The notes: generated by a model from the sequence alone, not told the origin. DNA of 64,000 nt from Microlunatus parietis (GCF_013407955.1 NZ_JACCBU010000001.1:1302001-1366000), one strand, 5' to 3'; positions 7,831-16,391 are shown, counted from the first letter of the stretch. Made by a program: numbers and translations.

Positions 7831-9087
7831 ATGGCGCAGCTTTCCCCCGTTCTGGCGCAGGCGAATCCGGTTCTCGCGGCCCGCGGGTCCGGGGTGGAGG
7901 TCTTCGACGACGACGACCGCCGCTACCTCGATTTCACCGCCGGCATCGGCGTCACCAGCACCGGGCACTGTCATCCGCGGGTGGTCGAGGCGGCCCAGCG
8001 CCAGGTGGCGACGATCATCCACGCGCAGTACACGACGGTCCGCAACAAGCCGATGCTGGAACTCACCGAACGGCTCGGCGCCGTGCTGCCGGAACCGCTG
8101 GACCGGGTGTTCTTCGCCAACTCCGGGTCGGAGGCGATCGAGTCGGCGCTGCGGCTGGCCCGGCAGGCGACCGGCCGGCCGAATGTGATCGTTTTCCACG
8201 GCGGCTTCCACGGGCGTACGGTCGCCGCGGCGACCATGACCACCTCGGGGACCAGGTTCCGGTCCGGCTTCGCGCCGCTGATGGGCGGCGTCCACGTGGC
8301 CCCGTTCCCGGACCCGGGCCACTTCGGCTGGCCGGTCGAGGAGTGCACCGACTTCGCCCTGAAGCAGCTGGACTACCTGCTGCAGACGGTGTCCGCGCCC
8401 GCCGACACCGCCGCGTTCCTGGTCGAGCCGGTGCTCGGCGAGGGCGGCTACGTGCCCGGCAATACCCGCTTCTTCGCCGGCCTGCGGGAGCGGGCCGACC
8501 GGCACGGCTGCCTGTTCATGATCGACGAGATCCAGACCGGCTTCGGCCGCACCGGACGGTTCTGGGGCGGTGATCATTTCGAGGTACGTCCCGACGTCCT
8601 GATCACCGCCAAGGGCCTCGCCTCCGGTTTCCCGCTGTCTGCCATGGCCGCCCCCGCGTCGCTGATGGAGCAGGCCTGGCCCGGCTCGCAGGGCGGTACC
8701 TACGGGGCGAATGCGGTCGCCTGTGCCGCCGCCTGCGCGACGCTGGAGGTGATCGAATCCGAAGGCCTGGTACGCAACGCCGAGGAACGCGGCCGGCAGC
8801 TGACCGACGGCCTCAGCACGGTCGCGAAGGACCATGATCAGATCACCGACGTGCGCGGGCTCGGCCTCATGATCGGCAACGAGTTCCGCGACGCCGAGGG
8901 CCGGCCGGACGGGGCCATGGCGGCCGCCGTCCAGCAGGAGGCGTCCCGCCGCGGGCTGCTGCTGCTGACCTGTGGCGCCTACGGCCAGGTGGTCCGGTTC
9001 ATCCCGGCCCTGGTGGTGTCACCGGCCGAGGTCGACGAGGCCGTCGGGCTCTGGGCCGACACCCTCGCCGCCGTCCTCGACCGCTGA
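7831..9087 (+). CDS. Class III PLP-dependent aminotransferase (GabT/DoeD-like)
   Basis: The 418-residue protein contains the class III signature FMIDEIQTGFGRTGRFW with the PLP-contacting Asp at about 232, and the Schiff-base Lys at about 261 in LITAKGLASGFPLSAM. Enzymes of this group act on omega-amino groups such as those of GABA or 2,4-diaminobutyrate. Beside doeA, and divergent from a semialdehyde dehydrogenase, it most likely converts diaminobutyrate to aspartate semialdehyde (DoeD role, inferred). GabT activity on GABA is the alternative. GAGG six bases before the ATG at 7831 supports the start. Confidence 0.85.
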   Translation: MAQLSPVLAQANPVLAARGSGVEVFDDDDRRYLDFTAGIGVTSTGHCHPRVVEAAQRQVATIIHAQYTTVRNKPMLELTERLGAVLPEPLDRVFFANSGSEAIESALRLARQATGRPNVIVFHGGFHGRTVAAATMTTSGTRFRSGFAPLMGGVHVAPFPDPGHFGWPVEECTDFALKQLDYLLQTVSAPADTAAFLVEPVLGEGGYVPGNTRFFAGLRERADRHGCLFMIDEIQTGFGRTGRFWGGDHFEVRPDVLITAKGLASGFPLSAMAAPASLMEQAWPGSQGGTYGANAVACAAACATLEVIESEGLVRNAEERGRQLTDGLSTVAKDHDQITDVRGLGLMIGNEFRDAEGRPDGAMAAAVQQEASRRGLLLLTCGAYGQVVRFIPALVVSPAEVDEAVGLWADTLAAVLDR

Positions 9088-9112
9088 CAGCAAGACCGGC
9101 GAAGATCCAAGA

Positions 9113-10504
9113 TCAACCGAGGTCGGGGACGGGACCGCCGGCCGAGCGTCCGGGTCGGCGCCCGGCGGGCCGGGAGATGACGCCCGGCACGCCACGACCG
9201 CGGAGGGAGGCGCCCCGGGTCTCGATCACGAAGATCAACGCGACCGCACCAACGGCACAGGCGGCCATCATGTAGAACGCCGGGATCAGCCCGTTGCCGG
9301 TGGCGCCGATCAAGGCCTCGTTCACGTACGGTGCCGTACCCCCGAAGATCGACGTCGCCACGTTGTACGAGATCGCCAGCGCCGCGTACCGGATGTGGGT
9401 CGGGAACATCGCCGGGAACGTCGCCGAGATCGTCGCGAGTTGCGGTACGTAGAGCAGGCCGAGCACCGCGAACCCGATCACCGCACCGACCGCGTTGGTG
9501 CCGATCAGCATGTACATCGGTATGGCCAGCAGGAACAGTCCGATCAGCGACGCCCACCACATCGGTTTCCGGCCGACCCGATCCGAGATCATGCCGGCGA
9601 ACGGCAGGAAGATCATCATCGCCAACTGCCCGATGATCGGGACGAGCAGGGCGCCGTTCTCGTCCAGCCCGATCTCGCCCTGCAGGTAGGTCGGCGTATA
9701 CGTGAGCAGCGTGTAGTTCACCACGTTCAGCGCGATCACCAGACCGAACAGCTGCAGGATCGGCCGCCAGTAGCCCCTGATCATGTCCGCGAACAGGGTC
9801 GAGGCCTGCTGCTCCTTCTGGCCGGACTCCTCGAGCTCCTGGAAGACCGGCGTGTCCTCCATCCGGGACCGGAGGTAGAGCCCGACCAGGCCCAGCGGGG
9901 CGGCGACTAGGAACGGGATCCGCCAGCCCCAGGCCATCATCGCGTCGTGGCCGAGGATCAGCTGGGCGAGCAACATCATCAGCGCACCGAGCGAGAAGCC
10001 GCCCAGGGTGCCGAACTCGAGGAAGCTGCCGAAGAAGCCGCGCTTCTTGTCCGGGGAGTACTCGGCCATGAACGTCGCCGCGCCGCCGTACTCGCCACCG
10101 GTCGAGAAGCCCTGGATCAGCCGAAGCAGGATCAGCAGCAGCGGAGCCGCGTACCCGATTGTCTCGAACGTCGGCAGCAGGCCGAGGCACAGGGTCGCGC
10201 CGGACATCATCAAGATCGTGATGGCCAGGATCTGCTTCCGCCCGAGCCGGTCGCCGAGCGGGCCCCAGACCAGCCCGCCCAACGGCCTGATCAGGAACGA
10301 CACCGCGAAGATGCCCAAGGTGATCAAGGCGTTCTCGCCCGGGATCAGGTTCGCCGTGATGTAGGTGGTGCCGTAGGCGTACAGGCCGTAGTCGAACCAC
10401 TCGGTCGCGTTCCCGATCGCCGACGCCCCGACGGCCCGGCGCAGGGTCTTCTGATCGACCTCTTGCGGTGGTTTGGCGGACTCGGCGGCTGCTGCATCAG
10501 TCAT
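9113..10504 (-). CDS. MFS metabolite:H+ symporter, ProP-like (candidate ectoine/compatible-solute importer)
   Basis: The 463-residue protein has 12 predicted membrane segments. The loop 2-3 motif PLGGLVWGPLGDRLGRKQ and the GEYGGAATFMAEYSP segment are hallmarks of the metabolite:H+ symporter group that includes ProP. ProP takes up proline, betaine and ectoine. The ATG at 10504 is preceded by a purine-rich stretch. The promoter region carries the third operator copy (10579-10592), so it is probably induced with the catabolic genes and brings ectoine in as a nutrient (inference). Its stop lies 25 bp from that of the convergent aminotransferase gene. Confidence 0.85.
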   Translation of the reverse strand: MTDAAAAESAKPPQEVDQKTLRRAVGASAIGNATEWFDYGLYAYGTTYITANLIPGENALITLGIFAVSFLIRPLGGLVWGPLGDRLGRKQILAITILMMSGATLCLGLLPTFETIGYAAPLLLILLRLIQGFSTGGEYGGAATFMAEYSPDKKRGFFGSFLEFGTLGGFSLGALMMLLAQLILGHDAMMAWGWRIPFLVAAPLGLVGLYLRSRMEDTPVFQELEESGQKEQQASTLFADMIRGYWRPILQLFGLVIALNVVNYTLLTYTPTYLQGEIGLDENGALLVPIIGQLAMMIFLPFAGMISDRVGRKPMWWASLIGLFLLAIPMYMLIGTNAVGAVIGFAVLGLLYVPQLATISATFPAMFPTHIRYAALAISYNVATSIFGGTAPYVNEALIGATGNGLIPAFYMMAACAVGAVALIFVIETRGASLRGRGVPGVISRPAGRRPGRSAGGPVPDLG

Positions 10505-10578
10505 CGAACTCTCCTCCGTCCCGGCCCGGGGCGCCCCCGAACCACGGCAGCGGCGCCTCCGGGCACCAGCGGCCGTAG

Positions 10579-10592
10579 GATTGTTGACAATC
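10579..10592. promoter_or_regulatory. Operator dyad GATTGT-TG-ACAATC, copy 3
   Basis: A perfect 6+6 bp inverted repeat 75 bp upstream of the ProP-like symporter. It is the exact reverse complement of the copy at 1405-1418, as expected when the same site faces the other way. Confidence 0.75.
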
Positions 10593-10672
10593 TCCTGGTA
10601 ACGATACTCAGGAGCGTGCCCGAGGGCCAGCCTTCGGTACGGAAAGCCCGTGACAATCCGTGGCGGCGGCGA

Positions 10673-11677
10673 TCACCGCCGTCGGCCGACGACCGTAACC
10701 TCGTTCCGGTTGTGATGCAACTGACGAGCGAAGATGATCTTGTACGATTCGCCGAGATCCTCAAGCGCACGGTCGATCGCCTCGACCGGACGATGGGTCG
10801 TGATCTTGAGTGTGATAATGATCAAGTCACCGGGTCGCTGCAACCGGGCTGCCATGATCATGGTCCGGACCGACTGCAGCGGGTCCATCCGCATGTCGTT
10901 GACGATCACCTGGAAGGTCCGCTGGGTGCGCCGGATGAACTCCCCCGCAGTGGTCCGGTGCCAGTTCAGGTCGGGTCGGCGGGCGAGCGACGGGGCAGGC
11001 TCGCCCGGGTCGACACCGTGCACCCGGCGAGCCCCGTACTCGAGCAGGATCCGGCTCCAGCCGCCCGGGCTCGCGCCGAGATCGAGCGCGTCGCCGCTGA
11101 TCGTCAACGGCAGCAGGGAGAACAGCTCTTCGAGCTTGTGCTCGGCCCTCGAGATCTGGTGCGGCGAATCGGCCAGCCGCACCCGGCCGCCGGGCCAGTC
11201 GGCCAGCGCGTCGGCGGTCCGGGTCCGGCCGACCACGACGCGGCGCTCGCCCAGGCAGACGGCGAGAACGGTCTCGCAGCCGGCCCGGTGGACCTCGTGT
11301 CCGTCCGCGGTCAGACGGTCGGCGATCGCCGCCCGGACCGCCTCCGGGCGATGACGACTGCGGCCGCTCGCCCAAACCTGTAAGGCGATCGGGCCGTTCG
11401 CCGGAGCGGCCGACGCCGCCAGCTCGATGATCATGGCCGGGTCGTCGGCCTCGCCGGTGGGCAGCTGCGCCGCCGCCTTCACCAGATGGCGGACGAACCG
11501 GAGCTCGCCGGAGCGTGCCGCGGCGGCGACCTCGGCCAGGCCCGCTCCGTCCAGCCGGATCAGGCCGGCATCATCGCCGACCGCGACATGATCAACCACT
11601 GGGAGTGATCGTTTGAGTTCCTGAACCGCGAATCGGTAGTAGCGATCCGCAGCCGAGAACAGAACGTCGGCCGTCAC
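10673..11677 (-). CDS. FtsJ/RlmM-like SAM-dependent 2'-O-methyltransferase
   Basis: The 334-residue protein ends in an FtsJ-type Rossmann domain: DALDLGASPGGWSR binds SAM, and a K-D-K-E set can be read in HKLEEL, VNDMRMD, TLKITT and RNEVTVV. The N-terminal half resembles the THUMP-containing part of RlmM, which methylates a ribose in 23S rRNA. Related proteins of unknown target occur in other Gram-positive bacteria, so the RNA substrate is not settled. The gene starts 4 bp after the stop of the DinB-like gene and probably belongs to the ArsR-led operon that starts near 13050. Confidence 0.75.
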   Translation of the reverse strand: MTADVLFSAADRYYRFAVQELKRSLPVVDHVAVGDDAGLIRLDGAGLAEVAAAARSGELRFVRHLVKAAAQLPTGEADDPAMIIELAASAAPANGPIALQVWASGRSRHRPEAVRAAIADRLTADGHEVHRAGCETVLAVCLGERRVVVGRTRTADALADWPGGRVRLADSPHQISRAEHKLEELFSLLPLTISGDALDLGASPGGWSRILLEYGARRVHGVDPGEPAPSLARRPDLNWHRTTAGEFIRRTQRTFQVIVNDMRMDPLQSVRTMIMAARLQRPGDLIIITLKITTHRPVEAIDRALEDLGESYKIIFARQLHHNRNEVTVVGRRR

Positions 11678-11681
11678 CAGT

Positions 11682-12233
11682 TCAGGGCTGCCGGCCGATG
11701 AACGCGATCAACTTCGTCTGCACGTCCGCATCCTCGGGCACCTCGACCTTCGGCCCGTACTGCCCGCTGGCCCGCAGCACCTCGTCGAGGGATTCCATGC
11801 CGGCCAGCAGTTCCGCGGCGAACTCCTCGTCGAGCGTCTCGTCCTGGCCGGTGGCGCGAGCCAGATCCCAGGTGTGCATGAAGACATCGGCGGTGAAGAA
11901 GTTCTGCACCGCCTGCGGCAGTGGGTGTTTGCCGGCCACCGGATGATCAAGGAACTTGCCCTCGGTCGTCGGGTCGTCCAGCAACTGCTGCACCCCATCA
12001 CTCATCGTGGTCCAGTTGGCCAGCGGATCCTCGGTGATCGGAGGTCCCTGCGGCAGCGTGATCCCGGTGCCGGAGGCCAGGAAGGCCGGGAACCACTCGG
12101 TCAGGTGGCCGACGACGTCGCGGGCGGTCCAGCCGTCCGGCGGCGCGGGCTTGGTCCAGTCCGATTCGGCGACGTTGCGGACGCGTTCGGTGAAGCCTGC
12201 GGCGACCTGCCGGTAGCGGTCAGCGGGTGTCAT
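11682..12233 (-). CDS. TIGR03086-type DinB/maleylpyruvate-isomerase-fold protein
   Basis: The 183-residue protein begins with a four-helix DinB-like domain. The segment DGWTARDVVGHLTEW and the later VFMHTWDLARATG supply histidines of the usual metal site of this family. Such proteins are thiol-dependent or metal-dependent enzymes of mostly unknown substrate. The start overlaps the stop of the SRPBCC gene as ATGA, and the next gene follows after 4 bp. It is the third member of an ArsR - SRPBCC - DinB operon. Confidence 0.75.
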   Translation of the reverse strand: MTPADRYRQVAAGFTERVRNVAESDWTKPAPPDGWTARDVVGHLTEWFPAFLASGTGITLPQGPPITEDPLANWTTMSDGVQQLLDDPTTEGKFLDHPVAGKHPLPQAVQNFFTADVFMHTWDLARATGQDETLDEEFAAELLAGMESLDEVLRASGQYGPKVEVPEDADVQTKLIAFIGRQP

Positions 12234-12718
12234 GGTCGTTGCTCCTTCGTGAGTTGGTCAAGAATGGCATCGATCCGCCGGAGGGATCGATTCAGCCCGG
12301 CCTCCATGCCGGAGCTGACGTGGTTGTCCCGGTGCTCCCGGCTGGCGTGGCGCACCGTGATGATCATCGTGGTCCGGCCCTGCTGCTCGGTCAGTCGCAG
12401 GTCGGTGATCGCCTCGACGCCCGGGTTGCCCTCGAAGCCTTCGCTGGTGACCAGGCGTCGCGGCCGGTCGATCACGCGATACGTCCCGTACCAGCCGAGT
12501 ACGGTGCCGCCGGCGTCCCGGGACACGTACCGCCAACGGCCACCGACCCGCAGGTCGATCTCGCAGACCACCAGCGGAGCGTCGATCGAGGTCCACCACC
12601 GCCGCACCAGTTCCGGCGTCGTCCAGACGGTGAAGACGAGGTCCCGCGGAGCGTCGAACGTCCGGGTGATCATGATCTCCGTCTCGCTGGGCAGCGTCAC
12701 CGCGGTCTCATTGATCAT
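12230..12718 (-). CDS. SRPBCC/AHSA1 (START-like) domain protein
   Basis: The 162-residue protein starts with TRTFDAPRDLVFTVWTTPELVRRWW and ends in a long helix (SSGMEAGLNRSLRRIDAILDQL). This is the typical AHSA1 helix-grip fold that binds a hydrophobic ligand. ATG 12718 is chosen because it overlaps the ArsR stop as ATGA. It is co-transcribed with the ArsR regulator upstream and the DinB-like protein downstream. Ligand and function are unknown. Two further ArsR-SRPBCC pairs lie at 17010 and 18915. Confidence 0.8.
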   Translation of the reverse strand: MINETAVTLPSETEIMITRTFDAPRDLVFTVWTTPELVRRWWTSIDAPLVVCEIDLRVGGRWRYVSRDAGGTVLGWYGTYRVIDRPRRLVTSEGFEGNPGVEAITDLRLTEQQGRTTMIITVRHASREHRDNHVSSGMEAGLNRSLRRIDAILDQLTKEQRP

Positions 12719-13050
12719 GAGCCGCCGTCCTGCAGTTCGGCCAGCAGGGCGTCGAACCGGTCGAACCGATCCGACCAGGTCCGCCGGAGCCCGGACAGCC
12801 ACTTCTCCATCGGCGCCAGCGCCGCCGGCTCCAGCCGGTAGACCCGCCGCCGCCCGTCGGTCCGTACCCCCACCAGGTCGACTGCCCGCAGCACCGCCAG
12901 GTGTTTGGACACCACCGGCTGTGGCAGCCTCAGCGTCTCGACCAACTCCCCCACCGATCGCTCCCGAGCGGCCAGCGCGCCGATGATCTCCCGGCGACAG
13001 GGCTCCGCCACCGCGTTGAACACGTCGGACGTCGTCGCCGCCCTGGCCAT
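12715..13050 (-). CDS. ArsR family winged-helix regulator (SRPBCC-linked), module 1
   Basis: The product of about 111 residues has the ArsR winged helix: VFNAVAEPCRREIIGAL is the first helix, LPQPVVSKHLAVLRAVDLV the recognition region and GRRRVYRLEP the wing. No metal-binding cysteine pair is seen, so it is probably not a metal sensor. The start at 13050 gives the usual N-terminus; an ATG at 13077 is an alternative. The TATGAT at 13056-13061 (minus strand) suggests a very short leader. It probably represses its own operon. Confidence 0.8.
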   Translation of the reverse strand: MARAATTSDVFNAVAEPCRREIIGALAARERSVGELVETLRLPQPVVSKHLAVLRAVDLVGVRTDGRRRVYRLEPAALAPMEKWLSGLRRTWSDRFDRFDALLAELQDGGS

Positions 13051-13154
13051 ACAGAGATCATATTCCACTATCGGCATACGTCAAGCGTCGCGGCGGAATC
13101 ACCTTTGGCCCGCCGCCCAGCTGCCGTTACTGTTAGTCGACGCACACCCGGTGC

Positions 13155-13228
13155 GGGCGCATAGCTCAGCTGGTTAGAGCACCTGCCTTACAAGCAGGGG
13201 GTCAGGGGTTCGAGTCCCTTTGCGCCCA
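13155..13228 (+). tRNA. tRNA-Val (anticodon UAC)
   Basis: A complete 74-nt cloverleaf can be drawn. The acceptor stem GGGCGCA pairs with TGCGCCC, followed by discriminator A; the D-arm is AGCTCAGCTGGTTAGAGC; the anticodon stem CCTGC/GCAGG encloses the loop CTTACAA with anticodon TAC (UAC); the T-arm contains GGTTCGAGTCC. CCA is not encoded. The last 27 nt are also used, on the opposite strand, as the 3' end of the UvrA-like gene. Confidence 0.95.
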
Positions 13229-15682
13229 CGATTTTCCAGCTGCGGTGACTTGTGCTGGTGCTCCGGTGTTGATGATTCGGCCTCCGGCTGTTCCGGAGCC
13301 GGGCCCGAGCTCGATGATCCAGTCCGAGCTGGCGGCGGCGTGGACATCGTGTTCGGCGATGACCAGGGTGTTGCCGTGTTCGAGCAGCAGATCGAGGGTT
13401 GCCATCAGGCGCTGGGCGTCTTCGGGGTGGAGCCCGGTGATCGGTTCGTCGAGGATGAGCAAGCCGGGTTCGCGACCGCGGCGGCCGCGGAGGGTGGCCC
13501 GGGCCAGCTTGATCCGCTGGGCCTCCCCGCCGGAGAGGGCGGTGCCGCTCTGGCCGAGCGTGATGTAGCCCAGCCCGATCGCCTCCAGCGCGGCCAACAA
13601 GGCGGTCAGCGTGCCGGGTTCGGTGAAGACGTCGACGGCCTCGGCCACAGTGAGGTTCAGCGCCTCGTCGATGGCGAAGCCGCGGTAGGCCACGTCGAGG
13701 ATGGCGGGGAGGTAGCGGCGTCCGTCGCAGGCTTGGCAGGTGAGATAGGTGTCACCGAGGAACTGCAGGTCCACCTTGAGCTGCCCGAGCCCCTGGCACC
13801 TCTCGCATCGGCCGCCGGGAGAGTTGAACGAGAACGCGGTGGCATCGATGCCTCGGGCGCGGGCCGCGTCGGTACTGGCGAATAGCCGGCGCATCTGGTC
13901 GAACGCCTTGGTGTAGGTGGCCGGGTTCGAGCGGGGAGATCTGCCGATCGGAGTCTGATCGACCACGTCGACCCACCGCAGGCCGCCCGCTCCGGTGATC
14001 GACCGTGCGGCGGGAAGCGACCGACCGGCGATGGTGGCCGCGACGGAGTCGGCGATGACCTGATGGAGCAGCGTGCTCTTGCCGCTGCCACTGATCCCGG
14101 TCACGCAGGTCAGCCGATTCAGCGGGAGCCGTACCTCTTCGGCGAGAACGTTGCGGGCGGCGGCCCCTCGCAAGGTCAACCAGGTGTCGGGATCACGGCG
14201 TCGCCCGGGATGCCGCGTGAAGACGTAACCCGGCTCGTTCAGATAGCGTCCCGTCACCGACCTCGGATCGGCCGCCACCGTGGCCGGTGGGCCCTCGGCG
14301 ATGAGCCGGCCCCCGTCCCGACCGCCGCCGGGGCCGAGGTCGATGACCCAGTCGGCGCGGGCGATCAGGTCGGGATCGTGCTCGACGATCAGGACGGTGT
14401 TCCCGGCGTCGCGCAACTCGTACAGAAGGTCGAGCAGATGTTCCTTGTCGAGTGGATGCAGCCCGGTACCGGGCTCGTCGAAGACATAGGTGAGGCCGGT
14501 CAGCGAAGTACTGATCCGTGCCGACAACCGCGCCCGCTGCAACTCCCCGCCCGACAGCGTGGGCGCCGTACGGCACAGCTCGAGGTGTCCGAGTCCGAGG
14601 CGGATCAGCAGGTCAAGACGTCGGCACAGTTCGGGCACCAGCACCGCACCGACGGATCGCTGGCTCTCGTTCAGCTCGGCAGCAACGGTGTCGATCCACT
14701 CCCGGACCTGACCTACCTGAAGCTCGCCCACGTCCCGGAAGGTACGGTCGCCGAGGGTGACGGTCCGCGCGACCGTACCCAGGCCGGTGCCGGCGCACGC
14801 GGGGCACGACTCCCTGGCCAGGAACGGGTGAAAGAGCCGCCTGGCTTCCTCGCTGTCGGCGGCGGCGTAGCCGGCTTCGACTTCCGCGAGGACTCCGATG
14901 AGAGCCTGCTGGGTCTTGTACGTCAGCTCGGTACCGCGCCTGGCGTTGCTGCCGGTGACGACGACCGCGATCCTCTCGCCGGCAGTGCCGTGGAGGACGG
15001 CGTGGCGGAAGTCCTCCGGTTGCGCCTCCCAGGGCCGTGCCAGGTCGGTGTGGCAGTGTTCCGCGAGCGAGGGCAGGTAGGCGGCTTCGTTCGACAGGTT
15101 CGCCTCGAACCACGGCGACGCCCCGGACATCAGCGGCAGGTCGGGCCGGGTCACGATCAAGGACGGCTCGGCGCGGGCGAGCTCACGGGCGCCGATGCAG
15201 GTGTGACAGATGCCGTCCCGGGTCCAGGGATCGAACTGGGCCGGATGCAGCGGCCCGGTCCAGGTGCTCCCCGTACCCAACGGTGCCAGGCGGGCGTACA
15301 CCAGACCGAGGTAGGCCCCGATGCCGGTGAGGGTGCCGAGGGTCGAGTTCGGGTTGCGTCCCACGTTGCGCTGGTCGACCGCCAGGGTCGCGGTCAGCCC
15401 GGTGACCTGGTCGACCTGCGGACGGTCCCGCGGCGTGAGGAACTTGCGGGTATAGAGGTCGAAGCCCTCGACGTAGCGCAACTGCGCCTCGGCGTGCAGG
15501 GTGTCCATCACCAGCGAGCTCTTCCCACTGCCGCTGACACCCGTGAACGCCACGATCGCATCCCGAGGAACCCGTACGTCGAGGTTGCGCAGATTGTGTG
15601 TGCGCACCCCGGACAGCTCGATCCACCGGTGCGTCCCGGTCCGGCCGCGGTCCTGTCCTGGTGGGTGGCCTGTCGTCTTCAT
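13202..15682 (-). CDS. UvrA-like ABC ATPase (UvrA2/drug-resistance type, no UvrB-binding domain)
   Basis: The 826-residue protein has two UvrA ABC modules, each with Walker A (GVSGSGKSS near residue 50; GISGSGKST near 530) and an LSGGE signature. It also has zinc-type CxxC motifs (CPAC; CERC with CQAC). It is about 120 residues shorter than UvrA, and the segment after the first Walker A lacks the UvrB-binding domain. This places it with UvrA2/DrrC-like proteins linked to tolerance of DNA-binding drugs rather than core excision repair. The start is ATG 15682. It diverges from a PadR regulator with two operators between them. The last nine codons (ending RDSNP) run antisense through the 3' end of tRNA-Val. 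Confidence 0.85.
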   Translation of the reverse strand: MKTTGHPPGQDRGRTGTHRWIELSGVRTHNLRNLDVRVPRDAIVAFTGVSGSGKSSLVMDTLHAEAQLRYVEGFDLYTRKFLTPRDRPQVDQVTGLTATLAVDQRNVGRNPNSTLGTLTGIGAYLGLVYARLAPLGTGSTWTGPLHPAQFDPWTRDGICHTCIGARELARAEPSLIVTRPDLPLMSGASPWFEANLSNEAAYLPSLAEHCHTDLARPWEAQPEDFRHAVLHGTAGERIAVVVTGSNARRGTELTYKTQQALIGVLAEVEAGYAAADSEEARRLFHPFLARESCPACAGTGLGTVARTVTLGDRTFRDVGELQVGQVREWIDTVAAELNESQRSVGAVLVPELCRRLDLLIRLGLGHLELCRTAPTLSGGELQRARLSARISTSLTGLTYVFDEPGTGLHPLDKEHLLDLLYELRDAGNTVLIVEHDPDLIARADWVIDLGPGGGRDGGRLIAEGPPATVAADPRSVTGRYLNEPGYVFTRHPGRRRDPDTWLTLRGAAARNVLAEEVRLPLNRLTCVTGISGSGKSTLLHQVIADSVAATIAGRSLPAARSITGAGGLRWVDVVDQTPIGRSPRSNPATYTKAFDQMRRLFASTDAARARGIDATAFSFNSPGGRCERCQGLGQLKVDLQFLGDTYLTCQACDGRRYLPAILDVAYRGFAIDEALNLTVAEAVDVFTEPGTLTALLAALEAIGLGYITLGQSGTALSGGEAQRIKLARATLRGRRGREPGLLILDEPITGLHPEDAQRLMATLDLLLEHGNTLVIAEHDVHAAASSDWIIELGPGSGTAGGRIINTGAPAQVTAAGKSWAQRDSNP

Positions 15683-15702
15683 GAGGCGGCCCCTGCCGAT
15701 AG

Positions 15703-15726
15703 TCGTATACGAACAGTCGTATACGA
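15703..15726. promoter_or_regulatory. Tandem perfect palindromes TCGTATACGA (two operators)
   Basis: Two identical 10-bp palindromes at 15703-15712 and 15717-15726, centred 14 bp apart, fill most of the 59-bp gap between the UvrA-like gene and the PadR gene. The repeats extend to AGTCGTATACGAA in both copies. Position and symmetry make them binding sites for the PadR-type regulator, controlling both genes. Confidence 0.8.
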
Positions 15727-15741
15727 ATGTAGCATCAGAGG

Positions 15742-16320
15742 ATGCCGCTTCGCGCTACGGACAACCCCCTCGTGCTGCCCCTGCTGGGCCTACTGCTGGA
15801 GCAGCCCCGGCACCAGTACGCCCTGCTCACCGACCTTCGCGAGCGCTACGGGATGCGCGTGCGAACCGGCTCGCTGTACACGCTCGTGGGGTCGATCCGT
15901 GAGGCCGGCTGGATCGAGCAGACGGACAGCAACCGCACCCCGAGCGGGGACAAGGCATCGCCCGCCGTCTTTCGCGTCACCCCTGCCGGCCAGGACGAGT
16001 TCAGCCGCCGCGTGGTTGTCGACCTGACCGACACCGACCCGGCCAACGCGACCAGATTTGTTACGGCACTCGCCTACATCGGCATCCTCGACCGAGCCAC
16101 CGCCAGAGCGACGCTCGACGCGCGGATCGACGCACTCGAGCAGCACGCCCAGGAATGGGAGCAGTCCATCGAGACCTCCGGCCTTCCCCCGATCTACATG
16201 ATCGAAGCCGACTTCATGGCATCCCAGACCCGTCACGACATCGCCTGGCTCGAGCGGTTCGTCCAACGCATCAGCGACCCCGACGAAGCGTGGCCCGCTG
16301 ACACCCCCAGCACACGGTGA
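15742..16320 (+). CDS. PadR family transcriptional regulator
   Basis: The 192-residue protein has the PadR winged helix at the N-terminus (LPLLGLLLEQPRHQYALL, then RTGSLYTLVGSIREAGWIE) and a C-terminal coiled-coil dimerisation region (about 125-175, including DALEQHAQEWEQSIE). PadR proteins repress drug-responsive genes. It is divergent from the UvrA-like gene and the two TCGTATACGA palindromes sit just upstream, so autoregulation and control of the ATPase gene are likely. Confidence 0.85.
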   Translation: MPLRATDNPLVLPLLGLLLEQPRHQYALLTDLRERYGMRVRTGSLYTLVGSIREAGWIEQTDSNRTPSGDKASPAVFRVTPAGQDEFSRRVVVDLTDTDPANATRFVTALAYIGILDRATARATLDARIDALEQHAQEWEQSIETSGLPPIYMIEADFMASQTRHDIAWLERFVQRISDPDEAWPADTPSTR

Positions 16321-16391
16321 TGCCGGCTCCCAAGAACTCGAACGGCTCGACAAGATCATTTCGACGGGCCTGCCGGTAACTTCTGCCCGAA

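Noticed and set aside
6226..8835. Minus-strand 869-codon open frame across the aldehyde dehydrogenase and aminotransferase genes
   Set aside because: Its translation is low-complexity Arg/Gly/Asp in a different frame from two clear enzymes; it is a high-GC shadow.
13155..16320. A genomic island inserted at tRNA-Val
   Set aside because: There is no integrase, and no second copy of the tRNA 3' end was found on either side, so the overlap with the UvrA-like gene is reported without calling an island.
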